A stretch of DNA of 21,749 nucleotides from Candidatus Caldilinea saccharophila (GTDB taxonomy: Bacteria; Chloroflexota; Anaerolineae; Caldilineales; Caldilineaceae): positions 1 through 21,749 of the forward strand of contig JADJVW010000047.1 of assembly GCA_016710365.1 (NCBI GenBank), read 5' to 3'. Position 1 is the first letter of the stretch; every line of letters starts with the position of its first letter. The notes below the pieces were generated by a model. The model was not told the origin of the DNA, searched no databases, and worked only from the letters and a program-made list of their open reading frames with translations. This document shows, piece by piece, positions 1 to 7,494 of the stretch. A program made the translations under genes and the position numbers.

Positions 1-1068
1 GGGCAAATTGCCCTGGTTCGTCTCGCCGCCGGCGACGATCTCTTCCAGGAAGTTGTGCACCAGGTTGCCGTAAAAGGCGGTGCTCCACGGGTCGTCGGGT
101 CGATAGCCAGGCGGAAAGAAGCGCTGCGGAATCTCCAGTTGGACAAACTCCACGGCGTCCGGTTTGGCTGCACGCAGGGTCTGGATCTGGCCGAACTCGT
201 CGACGAGCCGGGCGATCAGCGCGCCTTCGGAACCGTAGATGCGCGCTTCGATGCCGGGATAGTTGCCGACGGTGACATAGCTGCTCTGCATCGAGTAGAG
301 CGCGCCGTTGGCGCATTCGCCAATGAACATGTCGGCGTCGTCGATGTTGATGCGCTCGCGCCCGGTGTCCAGATTGGTGCGGCGGCGGTACGGCACCAGG
401 TTGGCCAGGATGCCCACCACCTGCGCCAGTTCGCTGCCGACCAGCTCCAAACCGATGTCGATGGTGGGCGCGCCGTAGCCTTCCAGCGACGAAACATGGA
501 TGCCGGCGCGGCTCAGATCGGTTCCCCATTCGGCTTCGCCCACCGGCTTTGTCTTGTGGATGCGTTTGTCCATCGGGTTGTCGGGGTCGAGCCACTGGCT
601 GTTCTGCTCATAGCCGTTGAAGACAAAAGGCTGGCCGATAAAGCCCTCGCGCTGCAACTCAAACATATACTGCACGGCCGGCGCATAGCGGAAGGTGAGG
701 CCCACCTTGGTCTTCAGCCCCTTGGACTCGGCGAGGCGCTGGGCGCGCCAGACATCGCGATAGTCGTGGCAGACCGGCTTCTCCACCAGACAGTGTTTGC
801 CTGCCTCCAGCACATCGAAGACCATCTGCTGGTGATCGGCGCGCGTGACCACATCGATCACGTCGATGTCAGTGCGCGCCAGCATTTTTTCGTAGTCGGT
901 GACAAATTCCGGGATGCCGAATTGCCTGGCGCGCGCCTCGCCCAGCTCGCGGTCGAGATCGCACAGCATCACCACATCGCAGAGCGGGGAACGGGTAAAG
1001 CCGGGCAAATGGGCGGAGGCCGACCAACGCCCCGCCCCAATCACGCCGACGCGCAGTCGGTCTGTCAT
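1..1068 (-). CDS. Gfo/Idh/MocA family NAD(P)-dependent oxidoreductase, 3' end cut by window edge
   Basis: The frame is open from ATG at 1068 to the first base of the window, giving 356 codons without a stop, so the C-terminus lies outside. The N-terminus has a Rossmann fold (VGVIGAGRW, residues 7-15). The family signature EKP sits at about residues 96-98 and carries the presumed catalytic lysine. A stretch reading NGYEQNSQWLDP follows further on. It is clearly paralogous to the oxidoreductase at 19909-21035, sharing NGYEQNSQWLDP, SLEGYGAP and VGNYPGIE/IGNYPGIE. Family members oxidise or reduce sugars, inositols and related polyols with NAD(P); the substrate here cannot be told. It is the last gene seen downstream of transport cassette 1 and is separated from it by a palindromic element. 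The family call is firm and the substrate unknown. Confidence 0.9.
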   Translation of the reverse strand, partial: MTDRLRVGVIGAGRWSASAHLPGFTRSPLCDVVMLCDLDRELGEARARQFGIPEFVTDYEKMLARTDIDVIDVVTRADHQQMVFDVLEAGKHCLVEKPVCHDYRDVWRAQRLAESKGLKTKVGLTFRYAPAVQYMFELQREGFIGQPFVFNGYEQNSQWLDPDNPMDKRIHKTKPVGEAEWGTDLSRAGIHVSSLEGYGAPTIDIGLELVGSELAQVVGILANLVPYRRRTNLDTGRERINIDDADMFIGECANGALYSMQSSYVTVGNYPGIEARIYGSEGALIARLVDEFGQIQTLRAAKPDAVEFVQLEIPQRFFPPGYRPDDPWSTAFYGNLVHNFLEEIVAGGETNQGNLP

Positions 1069-1106
1069 ACCAGTGCTCCTTTGTAGACAGAATTAAAAAA
1101 AGATGA

Positions 1107-1187
1107 ACTGCTGAAACGCAAAGATGCAAAGACGCAAAAACGCTAAACATTCTGCTGTCCTTTGCGCCCTTGCGCCTTTGCGTTGAA
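1107..1187. repeat. Intergenic palindrome E1 (CGCAAAG-type arms)
   Basis: Arms at 1115-1138 and 1161-1184 match in 20 of 24 positions when one is reverse-complemented, around a 22-nt loop. Each arm is itself an 8-nt near-repeat (acgcaaag, atgcaaag, acgcaaaa on the left; ctttgcgc, ccttgcgc on the right). Three of the four arm mismatches become G-U pairs in the minus-strand transcript, which is the direction of all genes here. The right arm ends 4 nt from the stop codon of the DppC-like gene at 1189. No U-tract follows, so it is not a standard intrinsic terminator. Confidence 0.8.
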
Positions 1188-1188
1188 A

Positions 1189-2082
1189 TTAGCGCGTCAT
1201 GCGCGGCTCCAGGGCGTCGCGCAGGCCGTCGCCGAGCAGGTTGATCGACAACACCGTGATCATAATCGCCAGCCCCGGAAAGGTGGTGATCCACCAGGCG
1301 TGGCGCAGATAGCTGCGTCCTTCGCTCAGGATCAGCCCCCATTCCGGCGTCGGCGGCTTGGCGCCCAGCCCCAGGAAGCTGAGCGCGGCGCCGGCAATGA
1401 TGGCGCCGGCCACGCCCAACGTCGCCACCACCACCAGCGAACCGAGAATGTTGGGCAGGATGTGGCGCAGCAGCACGCTGTGCGCCGGCGCGCCGACACA
1501 GATGGCCGACTCGATATAGGGTTCATTCTTGACTTTGAGCACCATGCCGCGCGCCACACGTGCATAGGTCGGCGCAGCCGCGATGCCGACTGCGATCATG
1601 GCGTTGAAGAGGCTCGGCCCCAGCACCGCAATCACCACCAATGCCAACAGAATGCCGGGAAAGGCGAGCGTGATGTCGGCGGTGCGCATGATCACCGAGT
1701 CGGTCCAGCCGCCGAAATAGCCGGCCAGCATGCCGCTGGTCACGCCCAGCAGCGCGGCAATCCCCACCGCGATGATGCCGACGCGCAGCGAAATCTGCCC
1801 GCCGTAGAGCACGCGCGTGTAGATGTCGCGGCCAAACGAATCGGTGCCAAACCAGTGTTCGGCGCTGGGCGGTTGCAGCCGGTCGCCGGCAACGATCTCG
1901 ACCGGATCGTAGGGCGTCAGCACCGGCGCCAGCAGCGACAGGGCGACAACAATGAGCAGCAGAACCAAGCCGAGCATGGAGCCGGGGTTGCGGCGCAGAC
2001 GACCGGAACGCATCGCCCCACAGCGAGCGTGACTGCGCGCCGGCTTCTTGTTCGACGAGGGCAAAGCAACGCGCTCACTCAT
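1189..2082 (-). CDS. ABC transporter permease, DppC/OppC type (cassette 1)
   Basis: This is an inner-membrane permease subunit of a peptide/nickel/opine-type ABC importer, 297 aa, the usual size for the family. A first membrane segment lies at about residues 36-53, followed by the periplasmic signature GTDSFGRDIYTRVLYGG. The cytoplasmic EAA-type loop that contacts the ATPase is present (ESAICVG, RHILPN). I chose ATG 2082 because it follows GAGGATTCGCT, a good ribosome site, and overlaps the end of the DppB-like gene by 8 nt, which implies translational coupling. A longer in-frame reading from 2160 would run far into that gene. It forms a heterodimer with the product of 2075-3004. No ATP-binding subunit is encoded nearby. 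Confidence 0.93.
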   Translation of the reverse strand: MSERVALPSSNKKPARSHARCGAMRSGRLRRNPGSMLGLVLLLIVVALSLLAPVLTPYDPVEIVAGDRLQPPSAEHWFGTDSFGRDIYTRVLYGGQISLRVGIIAVGIAALLGVTSGMLAGYFGGWTDSVIMRTADITLAFPGILLALVVIAVLGPSLFNAMIAVGIAAAPTYARVARGMVLKVKNEPYIESAICVGAPAHSVLLRHILPNILGSLVVVATLGVAGAIIAGAALSFLGLGAKPPTPEWGLILSEGRSYLRHAWWITTFPGLAIMITVLSINLLGDGLRDALEPRMTR

Positions 2083-3004
2083 AGCGAATCCTCGGATCGA
2101 GCACTGCATAGGAAAGGTCCACCAGGATATTGATGGACATGATAATAATCGCAAGGACAAGCGTCAGCCCCTGGATCATGGTGATGTCTTTGTTCAGAAT
2201 CGATTCAACATACATGCGCCCCAGCCCCACGCGTGCGAAAATGGTCTCAGTGATGACAGCCCCGCTGATCAGTCCGCCAAACTGAAGCCCCATTACCGTG
2301 ACGGCAGGAATCAATGCGTTGCGCAGGGCATGGCGGATCACGACTGTATTGCGGCGCAACCCTTTGGCGCGCGCCGTGCGAATATAGTCGTCACTCAAGA
2401 CATCCAGCATACTGCTGCGCACCAAACGGGCCAGGGTTGCCGAGCTCAAGAGACCCAGCGCCAATGCCGGCAGCACCAGCCGGTCCAGGCTGCCTTGACC
2501 CATGGGCGGAAACCATTTTAGATTCACGGAAAAGAGCAAAATCAACAGCATACTCAGCCAGAAAACCGGCATCGACACCCCGAGCAGTGCAAAGCCCATC
2601 GCCAGACTGTCGATCCAGGTGTTGTGTTTGAGCGCAGAAATAATACCCAGACCCACACCTAACACCGTGCTGATCAGCAGCGCGCTCAGGGCGAGCGTCA
2701 AGGTATAGGGCAAGGCGGTCACAATTTGCCCCACCACAGGCTGATTGTTGAAAAGGGATGTACCTAGATCGCCCCGCACCACATTTCCCATGTAGGAAAG
2801 ATATTGTATGTAGAGCGGGCGATCCAGCCCCATGTCATGGCGCACCTGCTCCAGCAGTTCTGGCGTGCTGCGTTTCTCGCCAAGAAAGATCTCAGCCGGG
2901 TCGCCCGGCACGAGTTGGAGCATGAGAAAGACCACAATCGTCAACACGATCAGGGTTGGGATCGTTGCAATCAGACGGCTGATTGCGTACCGCGTCATGG
3001 ACAT
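2075..3004 (-). CDS. ABC transporter permease, DppB/OppB type (cassette 1)
   Basis: This is a 309-aa inner-membrane permease of the DppB family. The N-terminal helix (residues about 10-30) is followed by the family motif VPGDPAE. It continues with LGLDRP-type sequence (MGLDRPLYIQY) and GDLGTS, then several hydrophobic helices. The EAA-like loop DDYIRTARAKGL plus RHALRNALIP is intact, and the protein ends LDPRIRYE as is typical. It pairs with the DppC-like subunit whose start overlaps its stop codon. The start ATG 3004 has a GGTGAAG-like ribosome site. A long gap with two palindromes separates it from the binding-protein gene upstream, so the stoichiometry of the two may be set at the RNA level. 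Confidence 0.94.
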   Translation of the reverse strand: MSMTRYAISRLIATIPTLIVLTIVVFLMLQLVPGDPAEIFLGEKRSTPELLEQVRHDMGLDRPLYIQYLSYMGNVVRGDLGTSLFNNQPVVGQIVTALPYTLTLALSALLISTVLGVGLGIISALKHNTWIDSLAMGFALLGVSMPVFWLSMLLILLFSVNLKWFPPMGQGSLDRLVLPALALGLLSSATLARLVRSSMLDVLSDDYIRTARAKGLRRNTVVIRHALRNALIPAVTVMGLQFGGLISGAVITETIFARVGLGRMYVESILNKDITMIQGLTLVLAIIIMSINILVDLSYAVLDPRIRYE

Positions 3005-3033
3005 CGTTCTTCACCTATGTGCATCGCAAAGAG

Positions 3034-3182
3034 GCTGTCTGAAAAGCTTTCCAATCTGACGCAGAGCCGCAGAAATGCAGAGCAAACGCAGAGAAATGCT
3101 TGTAGCAAACTTTTTACTTTTCCTCTGCGAACCTCCACCACACCGCGCCTCTGCGTCAAAATCGGCGCCCCTTCAGACAACT
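3034..3182. repeat. Intergenic palindrome E2 (CTCTGCG-type)
   Basis: Nested inverted repeats are visible. Outer gtctgaa (3037-3043) pairs with ttcagac (3172-3178). Inner gacgcagag (3058-3066) pairs with ctctgcgtc (3149-3157). The central arms (cgcagag with ctctgcg) also pair, with interruptions. The right half closely matches 7441-7480 and the right arm at 17022-17048 (shared ctctgcgaacct and cctctgcgtc). It fills most of the 317-bp gap between the DppB-like gene and the binding-protein gene. Confidence 0.75.
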
Positions 3183-3205
3183 TCTATAACGATTCAGCTT
3201 GGTTC

Positions 3206-3305
3206 CATAGACCACGGAGTCGGCGGATTGGACGGACATCTTCCAGATGATCTTTCGATGGAATCTGCGAGAATCCGTCTAATCCGTGATATCCGTGGTC
3301 TATTT
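3206..3305. repeat. Intergenic palindrome E2b (ATCCGTGG-type)
   Basis: An 11-bp perfect inverted repeat, tagaccacgga (3208-3218) and tccgtggtcta (3292-3302), bounds this element. Internal gcggattgg and aatccgtct/aatccgtgat units extend the pairing. It resembles the element at 7327-7405, where the same order of units is seen. It begins 19 nt beyond the stop codon of the binding-protein gene. Together with E2 it accounts for the whole 3005-3321 gap; I see no gene there. Confidence 0.75.
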
Positions 3306-3321
3306 TGGCTAGGCCCGCACG

Positions 3322-4983
3322 TTATTCCGTGATCTTGGCCGTGTAGAAGTAAGGTGTATTGCCGCCCAGGTAATAGACCACATCCGAAAGCTTGCCGCTG
3401 TGTGCGTACAAGATCACCGGGTCGGCCCAGAACTCCATGATGGCCTCATCCTTAACCTTCTTCTGGATTTCGCTGTACAACTCGCAGCGCGCGGCCGGGT
3501 CTGGCTGCGCCGCGGCTTCGTCGATCATCCGATCCATATCGGCGTTGATGTAGTTGTTGCGGTTGGTGCCGCCGCCCGCATTGCTGCTGTGGAAGAAGGT
3601 GCGCACCATGTCGGGATCGGTGCCCGTCTCCCACCAGCCCTGTGTGTTGTGCTGGCCCGAACGCACCGCGTCGAAGTAGCCGCTGCGGCTCAGCCCGTTG
3701 AGTTCTACGTCCATGCCGATCTTGGCCATGTTGTCCTTCAGGAACGCGGCTTCGGCGTTGCTGTTGCCGGCGTCGGCGCGATAGTAGTGGCCGATGACGA
3801 GCGGCTGGCCGTCCTTTTCGCGGATGCCATCGCCGTTGCTGTCCACCCACCCTGCATCTTCCAGCACTTTATTGGCCTCGTCCAGATTGGTGGGATACAT
3901 CGAGCAGAGGCTGGCGTCGTAGCAGAAGACGACGCTGGTGAGCGGCCCGCAGGCCGGCGTGCCAAAGCCATTGTAGACCGTGTCGATCATGCCCTGGCGA
4001 TCCATCGCCAACTGCATCGCGCGGCGCACTTCGAGCTCACTCGTGGGGAACTTCTGGTGGTTGAACATCAGCGCCCAACCGGAGCCTGGCTGCGGCATCT
4101 GTACGGTGACGATGTCCGGGTTTGCTTCCAGGTTGGGGAAGTCGATCTCCGGCGTCTGATCCATGAAGTCGATCTCGCCGGTTTCCAGCGCGGCGGTGCG
4201 CGTGGCCGGCTCTTCGATAAACTTGTAGATCAGCTTCTCGACGTTGGCCGGCCCGGTTTGACCCAGCCACTCCGGGCCCCAGTTGTAGTCGGGGTTGCGC
4301 ACCAGGACGATCTCCTGATTGAGGATCATGGAATCGAACATGAAGGGGCCGGTGCCGACGAACTCGGTGATGCCCCAATCCTCATTGCCGACGCGCTGCT
4401 GAGCCGTGGGCGAGACCGGCACCAGATTCGTGCCGGAGAGGCTGTCCAGGAAGGGCGCGTAACCGGTGTTGAAGCGGACGATGATCTCGTAGTCGTTGAC
4501 AATCTCCGTCTCCTTGTAGGGGCCGATCGCGCTGAACGCGGACTGCGCCTGCGTCTCGGGGTCGACGATGCGGTCAAAGGTGAACTTCACGGCTTCGGCG
4601 TTGAAGGGCGTGCCATCGTGAAAGGTCACGTCGTCGCGCAGTTTGAAGCGATATTCCGTGGCGTCAGCATTGACTTCCCACTCTGTCGCCAACCCAGGCA
4701 CATAGACGCCTGGCTCTTGCTGCCAGACCAGCGGGTCGGTCATGTGCATGGTAATGTTGCCGACGCGCGAGAAGGTCGTGACATTCGGGTCCAGCCGATC
4801 AAAGCCGGCCGGAACGCCCACCACGATCTCAGCGCCCATCGCCGCATCCGCGCTCGTTGCCGCTGCGCCTGTCTCGCCCGTGGAAGGGGCAGCCACCGGG
4901 GCCGCACAAGCCGACAGGCTGAGGCCAAACACAATCAACAGCACAAGCAAAGTAGTCAGTCGTCGAACTTTGGTGTTCCTCAT
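3322..4983 (-). CDS. ABC transporter substrate-binding lipoprotein, family 5 (cassette 1)
   Basis: This is an extracytoplasmic binding protein of the SBP_bac_5 (peptide/nickel/opine) family, 553 aa. It starts with a basic n-region, a hydrophobic stretch and the lipobox LSAC with the lipidated cysteine at residue 26. A short Ala/Ser/Thr linker follows. Typical family features are LRDDVTFHDGTPFNAEAVKFT, here seen in part as FHDGTPFNAEAVKFT, then GTGPFMF, and a C-terminal lobe with DGQPLVIG and a NYINADMDRMIDEAA segment. I chose ATG 4983 over the upstream in-frame ATG at 5031 because GGAG lies 8 nt before it and the signal peptide begins there. It delivers ligand to the permeases at 2075-3004 and 1189-2082. 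The ligand is not deducible; the family binds peptides, nickel chelates, opines or oligosaccharides. Confidence 0.93.
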   Translation of the reverse strand: MRNTKVRRLTTLLVLLIVFGLSLSACAAPVAAPSTGETGAAATSADAAMGAEIVVGVPAGFDRLDPNVTTFSRVGNITMHMTDPLVWQQEPGVYVPGLATEWEVNADATEYRFKLRDDVTFHDGTPFNAEAVKFTFDRIVDPETQAQSAFSAIGPYKETEIVNDYEIIVRFNTGYAPFLDSLSGTNLVPVSPTAQQRVGNEDWGITEFVGTGPFMFDSMILNQEIVLVRNPDYNWGPEWLGQTGPANVEKLIYKFIEEPATRTAALETGEIDFMDQTPEIDFPNLEANPDIVTVQMPQPGSGWALMFNHQKFPTSELEVRRAMQLAMDRQGMIDTVYNGFGTPACGPLTSVVFCYDASLCSMYPTNLDEANKVLEDAGWVDSNGDGIREKDGQPLVIGHYYRADAGNSNAEAAFLKDNMAKIGMDVELNGLSRSGYFDAVRSGQHNTQGWWETGTDPDMVRTFFHSSNAGGGTNRNNYINADMDRMIDEAAAQPDPAARCELYSEIQKKVKDEAIMEFWADPVILYAHSGKLSDVVYYLGGNTPYFYTAKITE

Positions 4984-5118
4984 CTGGTTTTCTCCATAAA
5001 TAACATCGTGTAGCCGATCGGACGGCTGCAAACCGCCTCTCTGTTTTTACTGCGCACTGCGTTCAAACCCATTTCTTGCTCCCGCATCACCCCCTTTCAC
5101 GGAATTTGCAAAGTCAGA

Positions 5119-5253
5119 AGCTGTTTGAGAAGTAACCACCAAGACGCGAAGAACACGAAGCGGCACAAAGACTATCCAAAATGATCGCTGCTGTGGCTCT
5201 CTTCGTGCCTCTTTGTGCGCTTAGCGACTTTGTGGTTGAGCTTTTCCAACAAC
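5119..5253. repeat. Intergenic palindromic element E3 (CACGAAG-type, full-length copy)
   Basis: Arms at 5134-5170 and 5201-5237 match in 29 of 37 positions, with a 30-nt loop. The outer ends read agctgtttgagaag on the left and a related gttgttggaaaagc on the reverse strand at the right. The whole element aligns, when reverse-complemented, with E5 at 12034-12167, including the loop (ccacagcag versus ccacagtag) and both outer ends. The right arm overlaps the 3' end of the AstE-type gene and supplies its stop codon at 5221. Confidence 0.85.
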
Positions 5254-6258
5254 GCCTTCCTCTAGAATTTCCGCTGCGTCGGCGTCAGCCAGAATGTAGA
5301 CGGTGTCGCCCGCCGCCCGCCAGGCCGGCCCGACCGCGGCCGCCAGCATCAAGGTGCGGGCAAAAGGCGTCTCGAAGGTCTCATGCACCGTCAGATCATA
5401 GGAGTTCAGCAACTGCGCCAGGTAGGGCACGCCCTCGATCGGCTGGCCGTCAAATGAGGCTCTGGGATTGATCGCGGGGTGCGGCAGCAGCAAGCCGCCT
5501 GCGCGCTGGCGCAACAGCACCAGGTTGCGATGATGACCGTGTGTGTTGTCAACGACATATTGGCGCGGCGGCTTTTCGACCTCTCCCGGCAACATGCCCA
5601 ACTGGCGCATGACGTTAAAGACGCCGCGCACGCCGCGCTCGAACCATTCGTCGTAGAGCAGCCCGCCGCCGCCGCATTCGGCCACGATCACCTTGGCGCC
5701 CAGCCGCGCGGATGCGCCCCAGAGCTGGTTGGCGCCCCACTCGTCGCGCAGCAGAATCGGCATGTTGAAGGCGCGCGCCATCGCCGTTGAATCAGGATCG
5801 TCGGTGAACTCGATCATGTGCACGGCCAGGCCATCGTCGCCGGCATGAAAGTCGATGTGATAGTCCAGGTGGGGCAAAAACGACTTGACCAGCACCGCCG
5901 CGATCTGTTCCGAGACGGTCGGCACCGGCTGGATCGTGGCGTCCTCACCGCTCTCGCCAAACGCGGCATTGAGATTGGCGCCGTCCAGCGGCGAGTTGCG
6001 CGCCAGCACGCCAGCCGCCACCGGGTTGCAGACCGGCAGCGCCATCACCGTGCCGGAAAGCTGCGCCGGGTCGATCAACTCCAGCACGCGACGAATGATC
6101 GGCACCGAGGGCAACGGCTCGTCGCCGTGGATCAGCGCGGTCAGGCCCAGCGTGGGGCCAGGGCGCTCGCCCTTCAGCACATGCAACGGCAGACGCAGTT
6201 CGGCGCCATCCGACAGCGTCGTGACGGGCAGCCAGGAAAATTTGCTTTTTTCACTCAT
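5221..6258 (-). CDS. Succinylglutamate desuccinylase/aspartoacylase family zinc deacylase
   Basis: This 345-aa protein has the zinc-site layout of the AstE/AspA branch of M14-like enzymes. HGDE (residues 44-47) provides the first His and Glu ligands. IDFHAG (about 135-140) provides the second His. DGANLNAAFG (about 92-101) matches the DxxNLNR-type substrate loop, and VIVAECGGGG carries a candidate catalytic glutamate. Known members remove acyl groups from N-acyl amino acids or act on similar amide bonds in the cytosol. The start ATG 6258 has GGAG eight nt upstream and overlaps the M42 stop codon as ATGA, so the two are coupled. The last dozen residues and the stop are encoded in the arm of palindrome E3, so the natural C-terminus may have been replaced. 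The substrate is unknown. Confidence 0.88.
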   Translation of the reverse strand: MSEKSKFSWLPVTTLSDGAELRLPLHVLKGERPGPTLGLTALIHGDEPLPSVPIIRRVLELIDPAQLSGTVMALPVCNPVAAGVLARNSPLDGANLNAAFGESGEDATIQPVPTVSEQIAAVLVKSFLPHLDYHIDFHAGDDGLAVHMIEFTDDPDSTAMARAFNMPILLRDEWGANQLWGASARLGAKVIVAECGGGGLLYDEWFERGVRGVFNVMRQLGMLPGEVEKPPRQYVVDNTHGHHRNLVLLRQRAGGLLLPHPAINPRASFDGQPIEGVPYLAQLLNSYDLTVHETFETPFARTLMLAAAVGPAWRAAGDTVYILADADAAEILEEGVVGKAQPQSR

Positions 6259-7308
6259 GATCTTGTCTCCAGAAATCGTTTAAGCAACTGCACGGTTAGT
6301 TCGACATCGGTAAGGTGAACCATCTCGAAGGGACTGTGGGTGTAGCGGGTGGGCACGACGACCAGCGCGGCCTGTAACCCGTGCCGCGTGAAGGCGCTGG
6401 CGTCGCTGCCGTAAAAGGCAAAGACCGCCGGCTGCACCGGGATGTTCGCCTCTTTTGCCGTTTTCATCAGGGCGCGCGTCAGCGGCCGGCTGTAGTTTGA
6501 CAAGTCCTTGTGCACGATCGTGGGGCCACCGCCTAGCCGCGGCGACGCATCGCGCGCATCCACGCCCGGTGCGTCGCCCACCAGGCCGACATCCAGCGCA
6601 ATCGCCAGCTCGCAGCCCGCCGCTTCGGCCGCCGACTCGGCGCCGACCAGCCCGATCTCCTCCTGCACTGTCGAGACAAAGACCAGTTCGTAGGCGAGCC
6701 GCTCGCGGTCCACTTCCGCCAGCAGACGCTCCATCACCGCCAGGCAGACGCGATCGTCCATGGCCTTGCCGTAGACAAAGTCGCCCATACGCCGCGTCGG
6801 CGGGTTCCAGATCACGCGGTCGCCGATCTGGATGCCTTGATCCTCGACCTCAGCGGCTCGGCGCGCCAACATCGAGAAAGATGTCGTTCCATGTCGGCTG
6901 CGTCATGGCGCGCTGCGCCGGCGTCAGCACATGGCCGGTCAGCGTGGCGAAGAGGCACGCCACCGGCCCCGTTTCGGTCAGAATCAGGGCGGGATGCCCC
7001 CAGGGCAGGAAGACCGAACTGCGCAGCGTAGGCCGCTGCTCCGGGTCGCGCTGGCCCGATGCGATCCACACAAAGCCGTTGTCGTCGATATATTTCACAA
7101 CAAAGCAGATCTCGTCGGCGTGCGCCGCCAGCATCAGCCGCGGCCCCTGTCCCCCGACGCGTGCGATCACGTTCCCGACCGGCGTCAGCGTCATCTCCTG
7201 CACGTGCGGGCGCCAGCGCTCCTGCACAAAGTCCTGCACGATCCATTCGTCGCCGCCCGGCCCGGGCAGTTCGGTGTAGGTTTTAATCAGGTCAAACAAG
7301 GGTGTCAT
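6255..7308 (-). CDS. M42 family glutamyl aminopeptidase/endoglucanase-type metallopeptidase (frameshifted)
   Basis: Two reading frames together encode a complete M42 dinuclear-zinc aminopeptidase. The upstream frame has PGPGGDE and AAHADE (first zinc His, about residue 63) and ends just after NDIFLDVGAPSR. The downstream frame has KAMDDR, TVQEEIG, LDVGLVGD and the last His in YTHSPFEMV. All expected ligands and the QEE catalytic glutamate are therefore present. The break lies at about 6853-6858, where agccgct would need two more bases (for example agccgcgct) to read SRAEVEDQG. I prefer ATG 7308 over 7314 because GGAG is 8 nt from it but only 2 nt from 7314. Enzymes of this family trim N-terminal residues from short peptides in the cytosol. 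The corrected product would be about 351 aa. Confidence 0.85.
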
Positions 7309-7326
7309 TGCCATCTCTCCAGACAG

Positions 7327-7405
7327 AATAGAACACGGATGAAGCGGATTGGGCGGATGCTCGCGGATTCAAATCAGCAAAAATCCGCTGAATCCGCGTT
7401 CTATT
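7327..7405. repeat. Intergenic palindrome E4 (GCGGATT-type)
   Basis: The ends aatagaacacggat (7327-7340) and atccgcgttctatt (7392-7405) pair at 13 of 14 positions, and the one mismatch is G-U in the minus-strand RNA. An inner pair, agcggatt (7343-7350) with aatccgct (7382-7389), is perfect. The left arm repeats a gcggatt-like unit three times. It shares units and order with E2b at 3206-3305 (atagaccacgga, cggattgg, aatccg). Confidence 0.8.
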
Positions 7406-7434
7406 TCTCCACCACGTTCTACCTCACCTGAATC

Positions 7435-7485
7435 GTCACGATCTCTGCGAACCTGTGCCCCTCCGCGCCTCTGCGTCGAAACGTG
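7435..7485. repeat. E4b, half copy of the CTCTGCG-type palindrome
   Basis: The stretch holds ctctgcgaacct, a short spacer, ccgcgcctctgcgtc and gaaa. It matches the right half of E2 (3123-3160) and the right arm of E7. No matching left arm is found; the element next to it is the unrelated E4. It looks like a truncated copy, and ends about 10 nt from the stop codon of the amidohydrolase at 7495. Confidence 0.65.
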
Positions 7486-7494
7486 GGCTTCTAC

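Noticed and set aside
3400..5013. A 537-codon open frame on the plus strand opposite the cassette 1 binding protein, and similar long plus-strand frames at 55-1086, 12322-13176, 13127-14122 and 15859-16875
   Set aside because: They are antisense to well-supported genes, their translations are rich in Arg/His/Gln with no recognisable domain, and GC-rich codon use on the minus strand explains the lack of stops.
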